64,000 nt of DNA from Acheta domesticus (GCA_031308135.1 JAHLJT010004567.1:33880115-33944114), one strand, 5' to 3'. Numbered from the stretch's first letter, positions 20,341 through 31,655 are shown. The notes: generated by a model from the sequence alone, not told the origin. Program-made: numbers and translations.

Positions 20341-21345
20341 CAATTCTCTTAAGTGTTGTCGCCGCTCCATTGTGTCGCTTATTGCGCCTAACAAGGAAGC
20401 ACCGTCTCCGGGTGACTTCACCCGACAGTGAACCCAGAGGGCGGGTGCACATCAAGGACTCTGTATATAGCGCCCTTCAATGCACGCTCAGAAACATTCA
20501 GGAACAAGGAAGCTCCGTGTCCGGGTGACTCCACCAGACGGTGAACCCACAGGGCGGGCGCGCGCCCAGGACTCTGGATATAGCGCCCTTCAATCCATGC
20601 TCAGACAAATTCAGGTACAATACAATTCTCTTCACTGTTGTTGCCTCTGTTGTGGGGCCTATTGTGCTTAAGAAGGAAGCGCCGTCTCCAGGTGACTCCA
20701 CCAGAGGGTGAACCTAGAGGGCGGGCGCGCGCCCAAGACTCTGGATATAGCGCCCTTCAATCCACGCTCAGAAACTTCCCAAGATGGAAGTCCCTCAGAA
20801 ACTTCCCCTTTTTCAGGTCTTAGTGAAGTGAAGTGCAGTGAAGTGCAGTGTGATCCGGATTGTATAAACATTCAGTGCGGAGTTAGAGTATAGAAGTTTG
20901 TTTGTTTTTTTTCTTTCTTTCTTTCCTTTTCTTTTCTCTCTTAATGTAATTTATTATTTAATGACTGTGTATTTTTATGTTTTTGTAATTAGCTGCAACC
21001 GGGTTATAACCATTTGCAGTTTAAATAAATCTATCTAAACATTCAGGAACAAGGAAGAGCTGTATCCGTGTGACTCCACCACATGGTGAACCCAGAGAGC
21101 GGGCGGGCATCAAGGACTTTGGATAACGCACACTTCAATCCACACCCAGACATATTCAGGTACAAAACCATTCTCTTCACTGTTGTCGCCGGTCCGTTGT
21201 GGCGATTGTTGCGCCTAACAATGGAGCGTCGTTTCTGGGTGATTCCAGCAGAGGGTGACCACAGAGGGCAGACAGGCAACCAAGGGTAATTGCGATCACG
21301 ATAGCGCGCTCTTCAATCTGTCTTCAGACATATTGAGATGCAATA
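20330..21345 (+). repeat. Tandem array of ~112/170-bp units
   Basis: The unit anchor AAGGAAGC..CCGT.TCC.GGTGACTCCACC appears at about 20392, 20504, 20671, 21051 and 21229. Each is followed by GGTGAACCCAGAGGGCGGGC, ACTCTGGATATAGCGCCC and TTCAATCCACGCTCAGA. Long units also carry CAATACAATTCTCTTCACTG and TGTTGTCGCC. The short unit (20392-20503) lacks that extra ~55 bp. Copies differ by many substitutions, so the array is not young. ORFs of 60-70 codons read PPDGEP.GRARAQDSGYSAL repeatedly but stop in each unit. Confidence 0.75.
20876..21036 (+). mobile_element. Probable inserted 3' retroelement tail within the array
   Basis: The fourth unit is preceded by foreign sequence: a TTTC-rich stretch, TTGTAATTAGCTGCAACCGG, GTTTAAATAAATCTATCT and then the array resumes. 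AAACATTCAG occurs just before (20866-20875) and just after (21037-21046), which could be a 10-bp target duplication. However, that motif also belongs to the normal unit end, so the duplication is not proven. The AAATAAATCTATCT end looks like a LINE or SINE 3' terminus. Confidence 0.4.
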
Positions 21346-21690
21346 CGTCCTCAATACAAGACGAATAGAAACAACTTCAATGAACCAGTCCAAACTCCCT
21401 CCTGTAAGAAACAGACAAGCTCTTTGACATGGCGACCTATAAGGAGCAACCCAATTCCTTCATAGTTCAAAAATAAACCAGACTACATCAGTAATTGTTA
21501 ATACAAATACCAAAGCAACACTCACATTTCTTTAACAACTCATTCACTGTAAGTACTGCTAAGGGTTGCAGGAAGCATCCCAAAACTTTACATGTTGCAG
21601 ATCACTTAGTATTTTTAAGAAAGAGTTCTCTCTCTCGGACATATATTATTATGTAATCCTTTTTGTAATTGCTGCTGTAATTGCTTATTG
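21346..21690. other. No recognisable gene on plus strand; possible continuation of LINE remnant
   Basis: A+T-rich with no plus-strand ORF. On the minus strand it lies downstream of the LINE fragment at 21694-21964 and may contain its eroded 3' sequence. Confidence 0.4.
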
Positions 21691-21693
21691 AAA

Positions 21694-21964
21694 TTACTGG
21701 GCCAGTGGAGGTAACTACACATTCTCTCATGTCTTTTCAAGTATTCGGTCTTTACTAGAATTGGACGAACGATATGATCAATGGCTTCTACTTGATCCTG
21801 TGAAATGAGGCGTTTATCATCTTGGGAAGTTTTGGGAACGCTTTATCATGTGTTCTCAAGGCCGAATCTTGGGCAGCTATTACAAGTGCTTCCCATTCTG
21901 GCTTCATTCTTCCCCTTTTAAGCCACATAAATGATTGATCTTTATTGATCTGCAGCTGGTCCAT
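21694..21964 (-). pseudogene. LINE reverse-transcriptase ORF, C-terminal fragment
   Basis: From 21964 the minus strand reads FMWLKRGRMKPEWEALVIAA and QDSALRTHDK. After a frameshift near 21797 it reads QVEAIDHIVRPILVKTEYLK and RHERMCSYLHW. This is the W-L-K-x-G-x-LKPETEA, AAQDQAL, ET-IDHIVSGC, EYxxRHD, LHW pattern found near the C-terminus of many non-LTR retrotransposon polymerases (established pattern, clade not assigned). The conserved CxxC between the two parts and the GC after HIVS are lost, so the copy is dead. An (ATT)n tract lies immediately upstream. Confidence 0.7.
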
Positions 21965-21989
21965 TATTTTTAGATATTGTATAGAGTCC

Positions 21990-22060
21990 AACAAAACTAT
22001 TATTATTATAATAATTATTAATATTATTATTCTTAATATTATTATTATTAATAATATTAT
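21990..22060. repeat. (ATT)n/(AAT)n imperfect microsatellite
   Basis: About 70 bp of ATTATTATT-type sequence with interruptions separates the minus-strand LINE fragment from the ORF at 22061. Hydrophobic Ile-rich ORFs on both strands here are artefacts. Confidence 0.85.
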
Positions 22061-22522
22061 ATGGATCGTCTGCAGAATTCTCGCGAACACCTTGAGCGAG
22101 TCTGGACCCTATTTACTTCGTCCGATGCAGTTCGGCCCCGCCACCTCCGGCGTCTGCGGACTGGTGGCGCCTCGCTGCGGCGGAGGGCTGCGACGGAGAT
22201 CGCTGTGGAGCAAAGGGAGGTGGGAGGCCGACGGCCAACGCGCCTGGGCCCTAAGGCCCTTTTACTCTCTAGACGGACTTTGTCCAGGATGCTTTACAAG
22301 AGAAAATATGACAGGAATAGCATATTTTTTTATAAAACGTGCTCTGGAGGTCCATTAGAACGTTTAAATAATACTCTTCATCCAAGATACAAAAATAAAA
22401 CCAAGCATATTGAGGTGCACGGCACGATTTACCCGGAAGTGAAAATTGCGGAGCATGGAAAACGCCCAATTAATGAAGTTAAAAAAAAATTAGAAAGCCT
22501 TATTTTGACCAAAAGAAATTAA
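22061..22522 (+). pseudogene. 153-codon ORF; possible Copia RNase H remnant at its end
   Basis: The ORF starts with ATG at 22061 and has no repeat structure. Its first two-thirds are Arg/Leu-rich, overlie a G+C-rich stretch and are not recognised. The C-terminal part reads NNTLHPRYKNKTKHIEV near 22365-22415 and ends LILTKRN. That resembles the NP..H.RTKHI-[DE]-[VI] motif and the ADI-[LF]-TK motif at the end of Copia RNase H domains. The intervening R-Y-H-F-I-R-E is altered. There is no integrase or polymerase nearby. The assignment is a suggestion only, and the ORF could be chance. Confidence 0.3.
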
Positions 22523-22611
22523 ATGTGGCCACGTCCATCCTTAAAAAATTCAATGTCTTCGGATCTTCAGATGGAAATTCCCAAACTAAAGTAAGATAGT
22601 GTAACGAATAA

Positions 22612-23080
22612 GATTCTTACTAGTACTAGCTTGTCAGCTAGGTCGAATTCAGTCGCTGTCTGGAGGAGAATTCTAGTGATCGGCAACTATGATCGGTGCT
22701 TTTCCGTGGTTTCTCCGATCAACACCAGGTGAGTGCCAGAGCAGTACCCTAGCAAACGGGCCACGGTTCACGCGCGATCTTTTCTTCCTCTTCCTTGTCT
22801 TATTCTCTTCCCTTACACACACACTAACATGCACTACACTATCACACATGCCGGGAGACCTGTTGGAAGCTTACAGCTTGTCCCGGCGAGGGTGGTGCCC
22901 CGCTGGTGGGAAATACCTGGTTGGGGAGAAAACCCCAATAGACGGTAGGTCGGCGCCAGATCTCGCCATGCAGCAGAGCAAAGTTCACCGCCACCTCCCG
23001 AGAAAAATCACACACTAAACTTACGGGACTAATGACCTAAGTAGTTGGTGCGCCGGGAAACACGAACGAATCAATCGATA
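22612..23080 (+). mobile_element. SINE-B copy lacking the tRNA-like head
   Basis: It starts near AGCTTGTCAGCTAGGTCGAA and continues CTGTCTGGAGGAGAATTCTA, TTCCGTGGTTTCTCCGATCA, GCAGTACCCTAGCAAACGGG, CTTACACACACACTAACATG, CCCCGCTGGTGGGAAATACC, GTAGGTCGGCGCCAGATCTC and ACTTACGGGACTAATGACCT, ending AACGAATCAATC. The order matches the reverse copy at 45735-46285. The head is absent, so this is a 5'-truncated copy, as expected of LINE-mobilised SINEs. Confidence 0.85.
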
Positions 23081-23559
23081 TGAACGTTTCACATATGTAC
23101 GATCTCCTCGTAATGGCAGACTTGATAAATTATTTTTATGCAAAATACAGTGGAGTATTTTGGTATATCACAATAGATGTCTCATGATGTGTTATTCATG
23201 GCCTCAACCACAACCTTTTTATCTTTACCCATTTATTCTTCTGCATGACCCGTAGGGAAGTTAATATTAAGCATAAAGTAGCACCAAAAGATATTTGTTC
23301 GTCATTCATCTTGAATAGCCAGCAAAATTACATGAAAATATTGAAATTAATGTTATACGTTCGTCTAAATTCTTGTCAAATTTCCTTTATCAAAGTTTAA
23401 AGTGATGTCAAAGATACATTCACATGTCTTTATAGTCACACAAAGATACAAGCACACGTCTTTATAGTGTAATACATGCCTAGTTCGGTGTCTCCGTCAA
23501 TTTCACCCTCATAACTCTTCGCAACATATCTATAGCGTTTGATTTAAACCAAATGTAAT
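23081..23559. other. No gene; small local duplication
   Basis: A+T-rich. CAAAGATACA followed by CAC.GTCTTTATAGT occurs twice about 40 bp apart (near 23409 and 23443). Otherwise nothing is recognisable. Confidence 0.5.
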
Positions 23560-24000
23560 CCAAATATTTGGAGCAATTTTTGAGAAAATTTTGAAAATGA
23601 TGTTAGGGCATCATTTAAAATACCCCCCAAATTAAAATATAAGTTTCAAACTCAGAGGGCTTCGAGTTCCGTTGCATTGATCGACGGATATCAATTTTGG
23701 AGGAAATCGACTGAAGAGTTTAGTTGCTATCATTGACCACAGACGGACGGACAGACGCACGAACGGACAGACTGACGCTTTGCTGTCAATCGATTTTTAG
23801 GTATCAAGGGCCCAGAAAACATGGATTCTCCTTATAAGACGTGTTAGAATAAGAAGTGTTCTACACATTGGAATAAGATTTATCCTCTTCTTCGTTACTA
23901 CGGTCCGGCAATCAAAGTTTTTCTGTCCAATATTCGACGTTATACGGTGAATGATTACAATACTTCTCTTCTTACAAGTACGAAAAAGCAAAAACATATT
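23560..24000 (+). mobile_element. Family A, 3' fragment (copy 4)
   Basis: Matches 16075-16575 in order: GGAGCAATTTTTGAGAAAAT, ATCAATTTTGGAGGAAATCG, GACGGACGGACAGACGCACG, TTTTTAGGTATCAAGGGCCC, CGGTCCGGCAATCAAAG and TACGAAAAAGCAAAAACA. It defines the 3' end of the family independently of copy 1. Confidence 0.75.
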
Positions 24001-24945
24001 TCGAATTAAACAATTGAATCACAGACATGTTGTAATGAAATACCAAAACAATTGTATTGTGTAGTTATATCTTGAAATATTGAAAGAGAGAAACCTATTA
24101 TTCACATGAAAGATTGTTTACGGCTATAGTCCATAGAGTGGCTAATTCTTGAATTATCCAGTTAATTTACACATTACCCAGACGTGTGTAATTGTCGATG
24201 AAATGGTTTCTTATACCATTCGCCTAATTGCCATTGGGCGCTCGTTAAAGCACCATCTTCGGCCGACAGTAACGAATTTTGTGTGTACGCAAGCAATTTG
24301 GCATGAAATTGAATGTGATTTGAGTTGCACTGAGACAATGCAGTTTTGTTTTAATTCCGATTGTCGGAGCCTCGAACCGACAACTCGGAAATGGGTAGCG
24401 ATGTGACAAATAAGGTATGCAGTGAGGATAAATTTGTATGATTCAATTGAACTCTGAACTTCCAGAACTTTTCTCTCATTAGTCTTCGAAACGTCCCACT
24501 TGCAATATGATTCCTTTTATCACTTATAAAATCTGCTGAATCTCGTCACCGTATTGTTCTTCACCTAGTGCCTTCTGATGTTGGCTAATGAACGTTTCAT
24601 CTGGCTTAACTCCGATATAGCCTTTGAAGCTGCGTCTACTTTGGACTTAATCTAGTAATTTTGATAATATGAAAATGATGCGGGAAATTTGAAAATTAGC
24701 CAGACTTGGACACTAGCCAAAACATTTATACTTACAGAATAACGTGCTAAATATTTCAATAAACATATTTCAAACTCGTGAAATAGAAAACTGTTCTCGT
24801 ATCCTATAAGAGTTGGTACGGAACGGGCCCGTTTTGTGACGTTTATTTAATTTTTAAATTAAAAAAAATATTAATGGAGTAACTACTAATCATGGGGATT
24901 CGTTGCAGCCGGCGCCGCACCCGGGCCTGCGCCACCCGGACCCTG
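24001..24945. other. A+T-rich sequence without gene
   Basis: Short ORFs only; the 85-codon ORF at 24149-24406 is not recognised. A more balanced stretch at 24890-24950 (CCGGCGCCGCACCCGGGCCT) begins the transition to the satellite. Confidence 0.5.
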
Positions 24946-24949
24946 CATT

Positions 24950-26780
24950 TGAAGCCCTTTACTGGACCCCTATCCCTACCCCTTTGTACTGCCTTTTTGA
25001 ACACCTCTACACGCCACCTTTGGAAGCCATTTACTGGACCCCTACCATTTTATACTTTTTTCTGAACACTTGTACCCGCTGCTTTTGGAAGACTTTTATT
25101 GGACACCTGCATGTTACTGATTTTTGAAGATTTTTTATTGGACACCTACTACTACTCTTTTGAACATCTCTACACCTCTTTGGAAGACCTTTATTGGACA
25201 CCTGCTTATTACTGATTTTTGAAGATTTTTTATTGGACACCTACTACTACTCTTTTGAACATCTCTACACCTCTTTGGAAGACCTTTATTGGATACCTGC
25301 TTATTACTGATTTTTGAAGATTTTTTTATTGGACACCTACTACTACACTTTTGAACATCTCTACACCTCTTTGGAAGACCTTTATTGGACACCTGCTTAT
25401 TACTGATTTTTGAAGATTTTTTATTGGACACCTACTACTACACTTTTGAACATCTCTACACCTCTTTGGAAGACCTTTATTGGACACCTGCTTATTACTG
25501 ATTTTTTAAGATTTTTTATTGGACACCTACTACTACACTTTTGAACATCTCTACACCACTTTGGAAGACCTTTATTGGACACCTGCTTATTACTGATTTT
25601 TGAAGATTTTTTATTGGACACCTACTACTACACTTTTGAACATCTCTACACCTCTTTTGAAGACCTTTATTGGACACCTGCTTATTACTGATTTTTGAAG
25701 ATTTTTATTGGACACCTACTACTACACTTTTGAACATCTCTACACCTCTTTGGAAGACCTTTATTGGACACCTGCTTATTACTGATTTTTGAAGATTTTT
25801 TTATTGGACACCTACTACGACACTTTTGAACATCTCTACACCTCTTTGGAAGACCTTTATTGGACACCTGCTTATTACTGATTTTTTAAGATTTTTTATT
25901 GGACACCTACTACTACACTTTTGAACATCTCTACACCACTTTGGAAGACCTTTATTGGACACCTGCTTATTACTGATTTTTGAAGATTTTTTATTGGACA
26001 CCTACTACTACATTTTTGAACATCTCTACACCTCTTTGGAAGACCTTTATTGGACACCTGCTTATTACTGATTTTTGAAGATTTTTTATTGGACACCTAC
26101 TACTACACTTTTGAACATCTCTACACCACTTTGGAAGACCTTTATTGGACACCTGCTTATTACTAATTTTGAAGATTTTTTATTGGACACCTGCTTATTA
26201 CTGATTTTTGAAGATTTTTTATTGGACACCTACTACTACACTTTTGAACATCTCTACACCTCTTTGGAAGACCTTTATTGGACACCTGCTTATTACTGAT
26301 TTTTGAAGATTTTTTTATTGGACACCTGCTTATTACTGATTTTTGAAGATTTTTTATTGGACACCTGCTTATTACTGATTTTTGAAGATTTTTTATTGGA
26401 CACCTGCTTATTACTGATTTTTGAAGATTTTTTATTGGACACCTACTACTACACTTTTGAACATCTCTACACCTCTTTGGAAGACCTTTATTGGACACCT
26501 GCTTATTATTGATTTTTGAAGATTTTTTATATTGAGCCTCCTACGTTACTATACTTACTTTTGAAACCCTGAACATACAACATTTGGAAGACTTTTATTA
26601 TATTTCTACGTTTTACCTGGATTTTAAAGATTTTTTTTGCACTGAACATCTACTTTTTTATTTTTTTCTATTTGGATACCCCCTCTACCCCGTTTTTGGA
26701 AGATTTTTATTTGGTTACCTGCATGTTTACATTGCTGTTTTACTTGACTGATGGATTTTGGAAGGTTAGTATTGACGTTG
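24950..26780. repeat. 95-bp satellite array with decayed edges
   Basis: The module TGGAAGACCTTTATTGG starts at 25181, 25276, 25372, 25467, 25562, 25657, 25751, 25847, 25942, 26037 and 26132, giving 94-96 bp spacing. It then starts at 26265 and 26478. Each unit has a ~39-bp part (GGACACCTGCTTATTACTGA, TTTTTGAAGATTTTTTATT) and a ~56-bp part (GGACACCTACTACTACACTT to TGGAAGACCTTTATT), both opening with TTATTGGACACC. Near 26165-26440 the 39-bp part is amplified alone. Units at 24950-25130 and 26520-26780 are strongly diverged. ORFs on both strands shift frame every unit because 95 is not a multiple of three. Confidence 0.95.
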
Positions 26781-27690
26781 TTTGGATCTTTTACCTAAAA
26801 TATATCTATGCAGTTTTTGTAATGTTATGATATTAAAATATGGTAATGTAATATTTGATCAGAATTCTTCTTTATATTACTATAGAGCTATTTAATATAT
26901 TTTAGATATTCTGATTCAAATACATTACAAAATGCATTCGATATTTTTTAAATAGAATGATATAGAGTTACAAATGTTTTAATAGTTACATTTGTAACCA
27001 AAATTGTAACGAGATTGGTAATTAAGAATATATTTGAAATAATCTTATGAATATACGTCCCAAAATACATATATAAAGCCAAACTGATGATTTTTCTATC
27101 CATGACCTTCTCTTATTTCCATGTGAGTAAGAACTTAAAATTACCTATAAGAGTTAGTGGGGCGCAATGTCACACGTAACATGATTCGGTCACATTGATT
27201 GAAAAAGTTATCCGAATCATAGAGAGACGCATTTCATAACTACTATCGTACGGTCCATGTTTTAATAGCAGATGAACGCTTTAAAGGCATGTGAATGTCA
27301 AAGAAAATGTTGAATACGAATTGTCAGTTTGATTTTGCAAGCCATCCGAGACGTAACGTTTTACTGGTAAATGCCTTCTTTAAGTTTTTCAACGAAAACA
27401 CCTGACGAAAAACAGTAAACGCACGAGAGTCTATGGTTAATTCAGCTTATAAAGTCTGATATGCATTTTCGGACGATTGTTTATAAAATTATTTCGCATC
27501 TATGTTTATTATAAAGTTCTTGGCGTTTGTGAAATCATTTTAGAATCATCTGAATTTTAAATCAATATACATAGTTAATTTGGTATTTCAGTACAACAGA
27601 AAACGAAGTGAATTTAAGTATTTCGGTATTTATTTATTAAATGATTTCATCAACTTATTTGGTAGGTATATACTGTTAAACCTCACTCAT
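26781..27690. other. A+T-rich sequence without gene
   Basis: Contains a short inverted repeat GTTACAAATGT/ACATTTGTAAC around 26966-26998. The 88-codon ORF at 27580-27846 overlaps a family A fragment and is not recognised. Confidence 0.5.
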
Positions 27691-27694
27691 AAAA

Positions 27695-27835
27695 GTCCAA
27701 GTCTGAGAGGTTTTTTTACTTTCTTTCCTTTAATTCACAAGAAGAAAAACAGAGTTGTAGTCATGCGCCGGAAAATGGCAATATTTTTACGGGAAAACTC
27801 TTACTGGCGGACCCTAGTAAAAATAAAATCTTGTT
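27695..27835 (-). mobile_element. Family A end fragment, reverse orientation
   Basis: GTCATGCGCCGGAAAATGGC, AATATTTTTACGGGAAAACT and CTTACTGG match ATCGTGCGCCGGAAAACGGC and GCCAGGAAAACTCTTATT at 45465-45510, and the complement of the family A 3' end at 16480-16530. Short and diverged. Confidence 0.55.
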
Positions 27836-27954
27836 CCTTTATATAATAAATTTCTCTAACATATTGTGTACTCTTAATCCCCGTCCCGTCGGTCCGTTTT
27901 TGTTAGATATGCCATTGGCGTTCCAATTTACTAGAATTAACACTTTATGGGCCT

Positions 27955-27956
<2 letters not shown>

Positions 27957-27986
<30 letters not shown>

Positions 27987-27992
27987 TATTAT
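27957..27992. repeat. (TTA)n microsatellite
   Basis: About 11 TTA units, read as (TAA)n on the minus strand. It lies downstream of the minus-strand LINE remnant at 28318-29440 and could be that element's 3' tail. LINEs of some clades end in TAA-type repeats. The link is inference. Confidence 0.8.
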
Positions 27993-28317
27993 TTAGGTAA
28001 GCTGAGACTGAATTTTGGATTGCATTTATTTTGGTAGATATTAGAGAATTTACGAAATTTACAATGCAGGGTGAAATTGATTTTTGTAATAATTGTATTT
28101 AAGAGAGGGTAATTTAATTATTAGTATGAGTTGGAGGTTGATTCGGTTTAATACGTGGATGGCTTGAGGTGATGGATTGGGTTTGGTTTTGGGAATTTGA
28201 GATGAATGAAATTATTTATTATTTTTCTTTTGGAAAAATTTGGGAAGTCTGAGATTAACAAGAGGGTGGAGGTGTAGAGGCTTTAGTATTTTCATTTTTG
28301 TTTTTCCTAGCAGTTCG
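27993..28317 (-). other. Possible 3' remainder of the LINE on the minus strand
   Basis: No ORF2-like sequence is recognisable between the end of ORF1 (28318) and the (TTA)n tract. If the element once continued here, ORF2 has been deleted or has decayed beyond recognition. Confidence 0.35.
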
Positions 28318-29440
28318 CTAGAATTTTGTATCACTAATTTCCTCATAATATCTGCAAGAATGGTCTTTAATGGCCGCTTTATGCTTCCCCTGGCACTTGG
28401 CACAAAGCGGATCTTCGTTCTTGCGGGGCATATTTCGGTGTAATGACTACCTGCACAAAATGCGAAGTGAATTTTGTGATTACAGTTGTCCTTAGTGTGA
28501 CCATACGTCTTTGTCACTATATTGGACCTTTGAGTTTTCTTCTTTTTTCGGTTATGACTCTGTGGTTGCAAATTAGTTTATTGTTAATATTGATTCAATG
28601 AGTTCTACGACACTAAATTCTACTACTACTACTGGGATTGGTTTATTGTCCTTATTTAACCTTGTGATTTTTATAACTGAAGGGTAATACGATTTTAAAT
28701 ATTCTTTTATATTGGCTTCGGAAATTGTCGTATGTAGATTTTTGAAAACAACTGAGTATTTATTATTAGCAGGATCTTTATATTTTGGAAGCTTCTTGTG
28801 AATTTATTGTGTATTTTACATTGTTCCTAAAGTATGTTGCTGAACCTGAGTTTATTTTAATTTTATTGTTTTTAACATCGGTAACTAAATTTTAGGTAAC
28901 TTCAGTTTTGAGTTCATTTTTGAAGTTGATGTTAGGGATGTTAGCTACATAAATGGGTGGAATTCTGTTAGCTGGAATTATCTGATCGTTGCACGTTTTT
29001 TTGAATTATGAATATATGTTTCATGCAGGGCCTTCACCGATTTCGCCAAGTTCGCCGAACTTGTTTTCAATGGGTACATTATATTCATAATCAGTGGAGA
29101 ATTAGAAATTTCTACCCGCTCTTTCACTTGATCGATTGAATTTCTCGTTTTCGTTTACACTTTCACTGACACTAACACTCACTGACCTTTTGATTTGTTG
29201 ATGTGGGGCAGGAGCTGGCGGTGGAGGCCCGTAGAACGTGTTGTGCTGAATCAAGGCTGAGTTGACGATGCCCTCGCCATTGGGTAGAGCTGGCGAGGCT
29301 GTGTTGCTGGTGTCCATATCTACGCTTGTTTCCAAAGACGTCAACTCTGGATATCCTTCTCGCTTGATGTCTGCATTGTGCAGGGTATATAGCGCTTGGC
29401 TAATTGTCTGCTCTGTGCATTGGTCAATGGCATATGCCAT
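28318..29440 (-). pseudogene. Jockey-clade LINE ORF1 (Gag-like protein), decayed
   Basis: Read on the minus strand from the ATG at 29440. The N-terminal region (29440-29102) is Ser/Pro-rich and ends in a stop. The frame then gives PPIYVANIPNINFK near 28950, KIKINSGSATYFRN, and after a frameshift FKNLHTTISEANIKEYLKSY and KPIPVVVVEFSVVELIESIL. This is the PPI-[FY]-V ... RVVI-RNLH ... LFFVDL pattern of the Jockey ORF1 domain. Zinc-knuckle remnants follow: YGHTKDNCNH, FCAGSHYTEICP and, in another frame, CAKCQGKHKAAIKDHSC. The first knuckle has lost its leading Cys pair and the second reads F where a Cys is expected. There are at least three frameshifts and several stops, so it is non-functional. 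ORF2 is not found. Confidence 0.85.
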
Positions 29441-30165
29441 TAAAACTTTGCTCTGCTTGTTTGAAAAGAAATATTAGGTGTAATAGCACTTATCGCACTT
29501 GGTGTAGTCTATAGCACGTTGTCGGTTATGTGGAGACCTAGAGAGCAGCTCCGCACCGCTCGGCGTCTCGTGCTGGAATGACACCACTGTCCCCAGCGGA
29601 GCGTTTCTGGTGAGCTCATGGCTCACCAGCTTGTGGTGAGGTCGTGTTCGTAACTGCATTCAAAATCACGTTGCCTTCATTCAAATCACGTTGCCTGTTA
29701 CGAAGTCGCGGCAGCTCAGAACTTTGCTAATCAGTGTACTCGCGAAAAAAATGTCATGTTGACCGCAAAACATGATAGACAAAACTATTGTTAATTTGTG
29801 CATTTGTGCACGAGCGTACGTTATATTGCTTGCAACTCGCAGCAGCTCAAATCATTGCCAATTAGTGCAGTCTCGAATGAACGGTATCGTTCTCGAAACT
29901 CACATCCAACTGAAACTATACCAATGTGAATAAGGTGAACTACTAATCAAGAAACTGCTATTGGCATCTTGTCGAAGCGTCGTGGCCTATTGCGAGTCGC
30001 CGCCATCTTGCCACCTCGCACCGAACCAGCCGATGACGGGATTCCCACGCTTCTCTCCGTTACATCACATCGCCCGACTTCATGCAGCTGCGAGCCGGCC
30101 CCGCAACGCCCGCTCCCAGAGCTAAGTGCACGACCTCCGCATCAAATCCATCCAAACTACTGATT
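29441..30165 (-). other. Probable 5' region of the ORF1 element, with duplicated segment
   Basis: It lies upstream of the ORF1 start on the minus strand. GTCGCGGCAGCTCAGAACTT and CTAATCAGTGTACTCGCGAA (near 29706-29746) have diverged partners CTCGCAGCAGCTCAAATCAT and CCAATTAGTGCAGTCTCGAA (near 29838-29878), about 132 bp apart. Repeated 5' regulatory units are known in several non-LTR elements, so this may be a promoter array. Nucleotides 29960-30140 are more G+C-rich and may lie outside the element. Confidence 0.4.
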
Positions 30166-31655
30166 CAACTAATATCAAATATGTCTAGCCAGTTTACAGC
30201 CTCATTTGATTATCATTTGAAAATCGAAAGTTGTATCCATAATAAAAAGTTGTGTAAACTTCTTAACTCGTGCCAAATGAACATTAAAACATGAATCTAA
30301 TGAACAATTTTAATATCAACAATACAAACCTACTCTCAATAGAAGGCACCCCAATAAATCCCATTGAAAGTCACATGCTTCAATGCAATCAATAATTAAT
30401 AATACAGTATCAAACTGCCCATCTAAAGCACTTACTTATCCATTTCAATTAGTTACTCGAATAATCTTATTCCCGTTAATATTAAGTAAATGTAAGTTTA
30501 TCATCCCAGTAAATTCAAAGTGTGTATTTCACATGTTTTCAATTAATACAATTTATATCATTCAAATGTTATGTTTCATGTGTTTTACTGTTAATACGAA
30601 TTCTACTATTTATGAGCATTCAAGTGTTGTGATTCATGTGTTTTGTATTAATATAAGTTTTAAAATTCAAATTATCAAGGGTTACAATTTATATATTTTC
30701 TCATTGCAACTACAGTGTCCCATGCATTAAATCTCAACATCTTAAATATAATAAATTCTCCTCAATTTCTTGCCCCCGCCGCCCACATTTCAATTTCATT
30801 TAACGAAGCTGTAAAGTTGCTTCCATTCGTCAGTCCTCTGCACCGCAGATCCCAAAATTGGGGAAAATTAAAGGGCGCTGCTGGTTGCATCGAAGGTCCG
30901 ACCAGTGCCCTAACACGAGGACAAAATTCTTGCCTAGTGATTGACCCCCCCCCCTCTGCTTCGCCCTCACATTGGCCAATGAAATTCCTCACATTTCTTT
31001 TACTTTTAAAAGATTTGAATGCCGATTATAGTATTCAAATTTTGAACGCGCTGTTCGACGTTATCAAGGCAAACTTGTCTGAAATAATTCTTGCTTTCTA
31101 TATAATGTGCTGCAAATACTGTAACAGTCAGATTTATCAATATCTGTTTCATTGGTAAATATAAGAAATGATTATTGTCACTCACTATTAAAATAAATTC
31201 AAGTATGCACCACAGGCGCTCGTTTCAATTGGTTGGACTTGAAGTTATATCTCTGATGTTGGTAGGGCAGAAATTATTTTAATATTGCAATCTTACAATA
31301 TTACGTAACTGTTTTCAATAAAGAGAGAATGCATGTGCTGTTTTATCGCCTACAGTTGACAAGTTTATAAGGTCACAAGAAATGCAAATATAAGCGATAG
31401 AAAATTTGCAGTATTCCAAATGATCCTGTTACCTAAAATGTCCATAATTTCATTGTTATTATGTAGATTTCAAACAGTTTTCCCCTTTTTGCAGCTCGAA
31501 TCTCGAACATAAATTAAAAAGATAAAGATATAATCATAAAAGTACTATTTCTTTCTTTATCTACAATAGTTGGCTGCAACGCAAGCTCAGTATTTCGAAA
31601 TATAAGCAATATTGGATGGTTAGAATTCAGAAAATAATGCCGGATACAAGCAATT
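30166..31655. other. A+T-rich sequence without recognised gene
   Basis: The 147-codon ORF at 30715-31158 (+) has no family I recognise. Its middle (30780-30990) is less A+T-rich and contains C10 at about 30947. No splice signals or repeats are convincing. Confidence 0.5.

Noticed and set aside
20480..20893. Conserved short protein family reading PPDGEP.GRARAQDSGYSAL
   Set aside because: The same peptide appears because the DNA unit is tandemly repeated; each frame stops within a unit.
25135..26498. Repeated SNKKSSKISNKQVSNKG-type peptides; also a CRISPR-like regular spacing
   Set aside because: The unit is 95 bp, fully repetitive without unique spacers, and shifts frame every copy. It is a eukaryotic satellite, not an array of genes or a CRISPR.
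30715..31158. 147-codon ORF as a host gene
   Set aside because: No recognisable domain and no flanking exon signals. It remains possible but unsupported.
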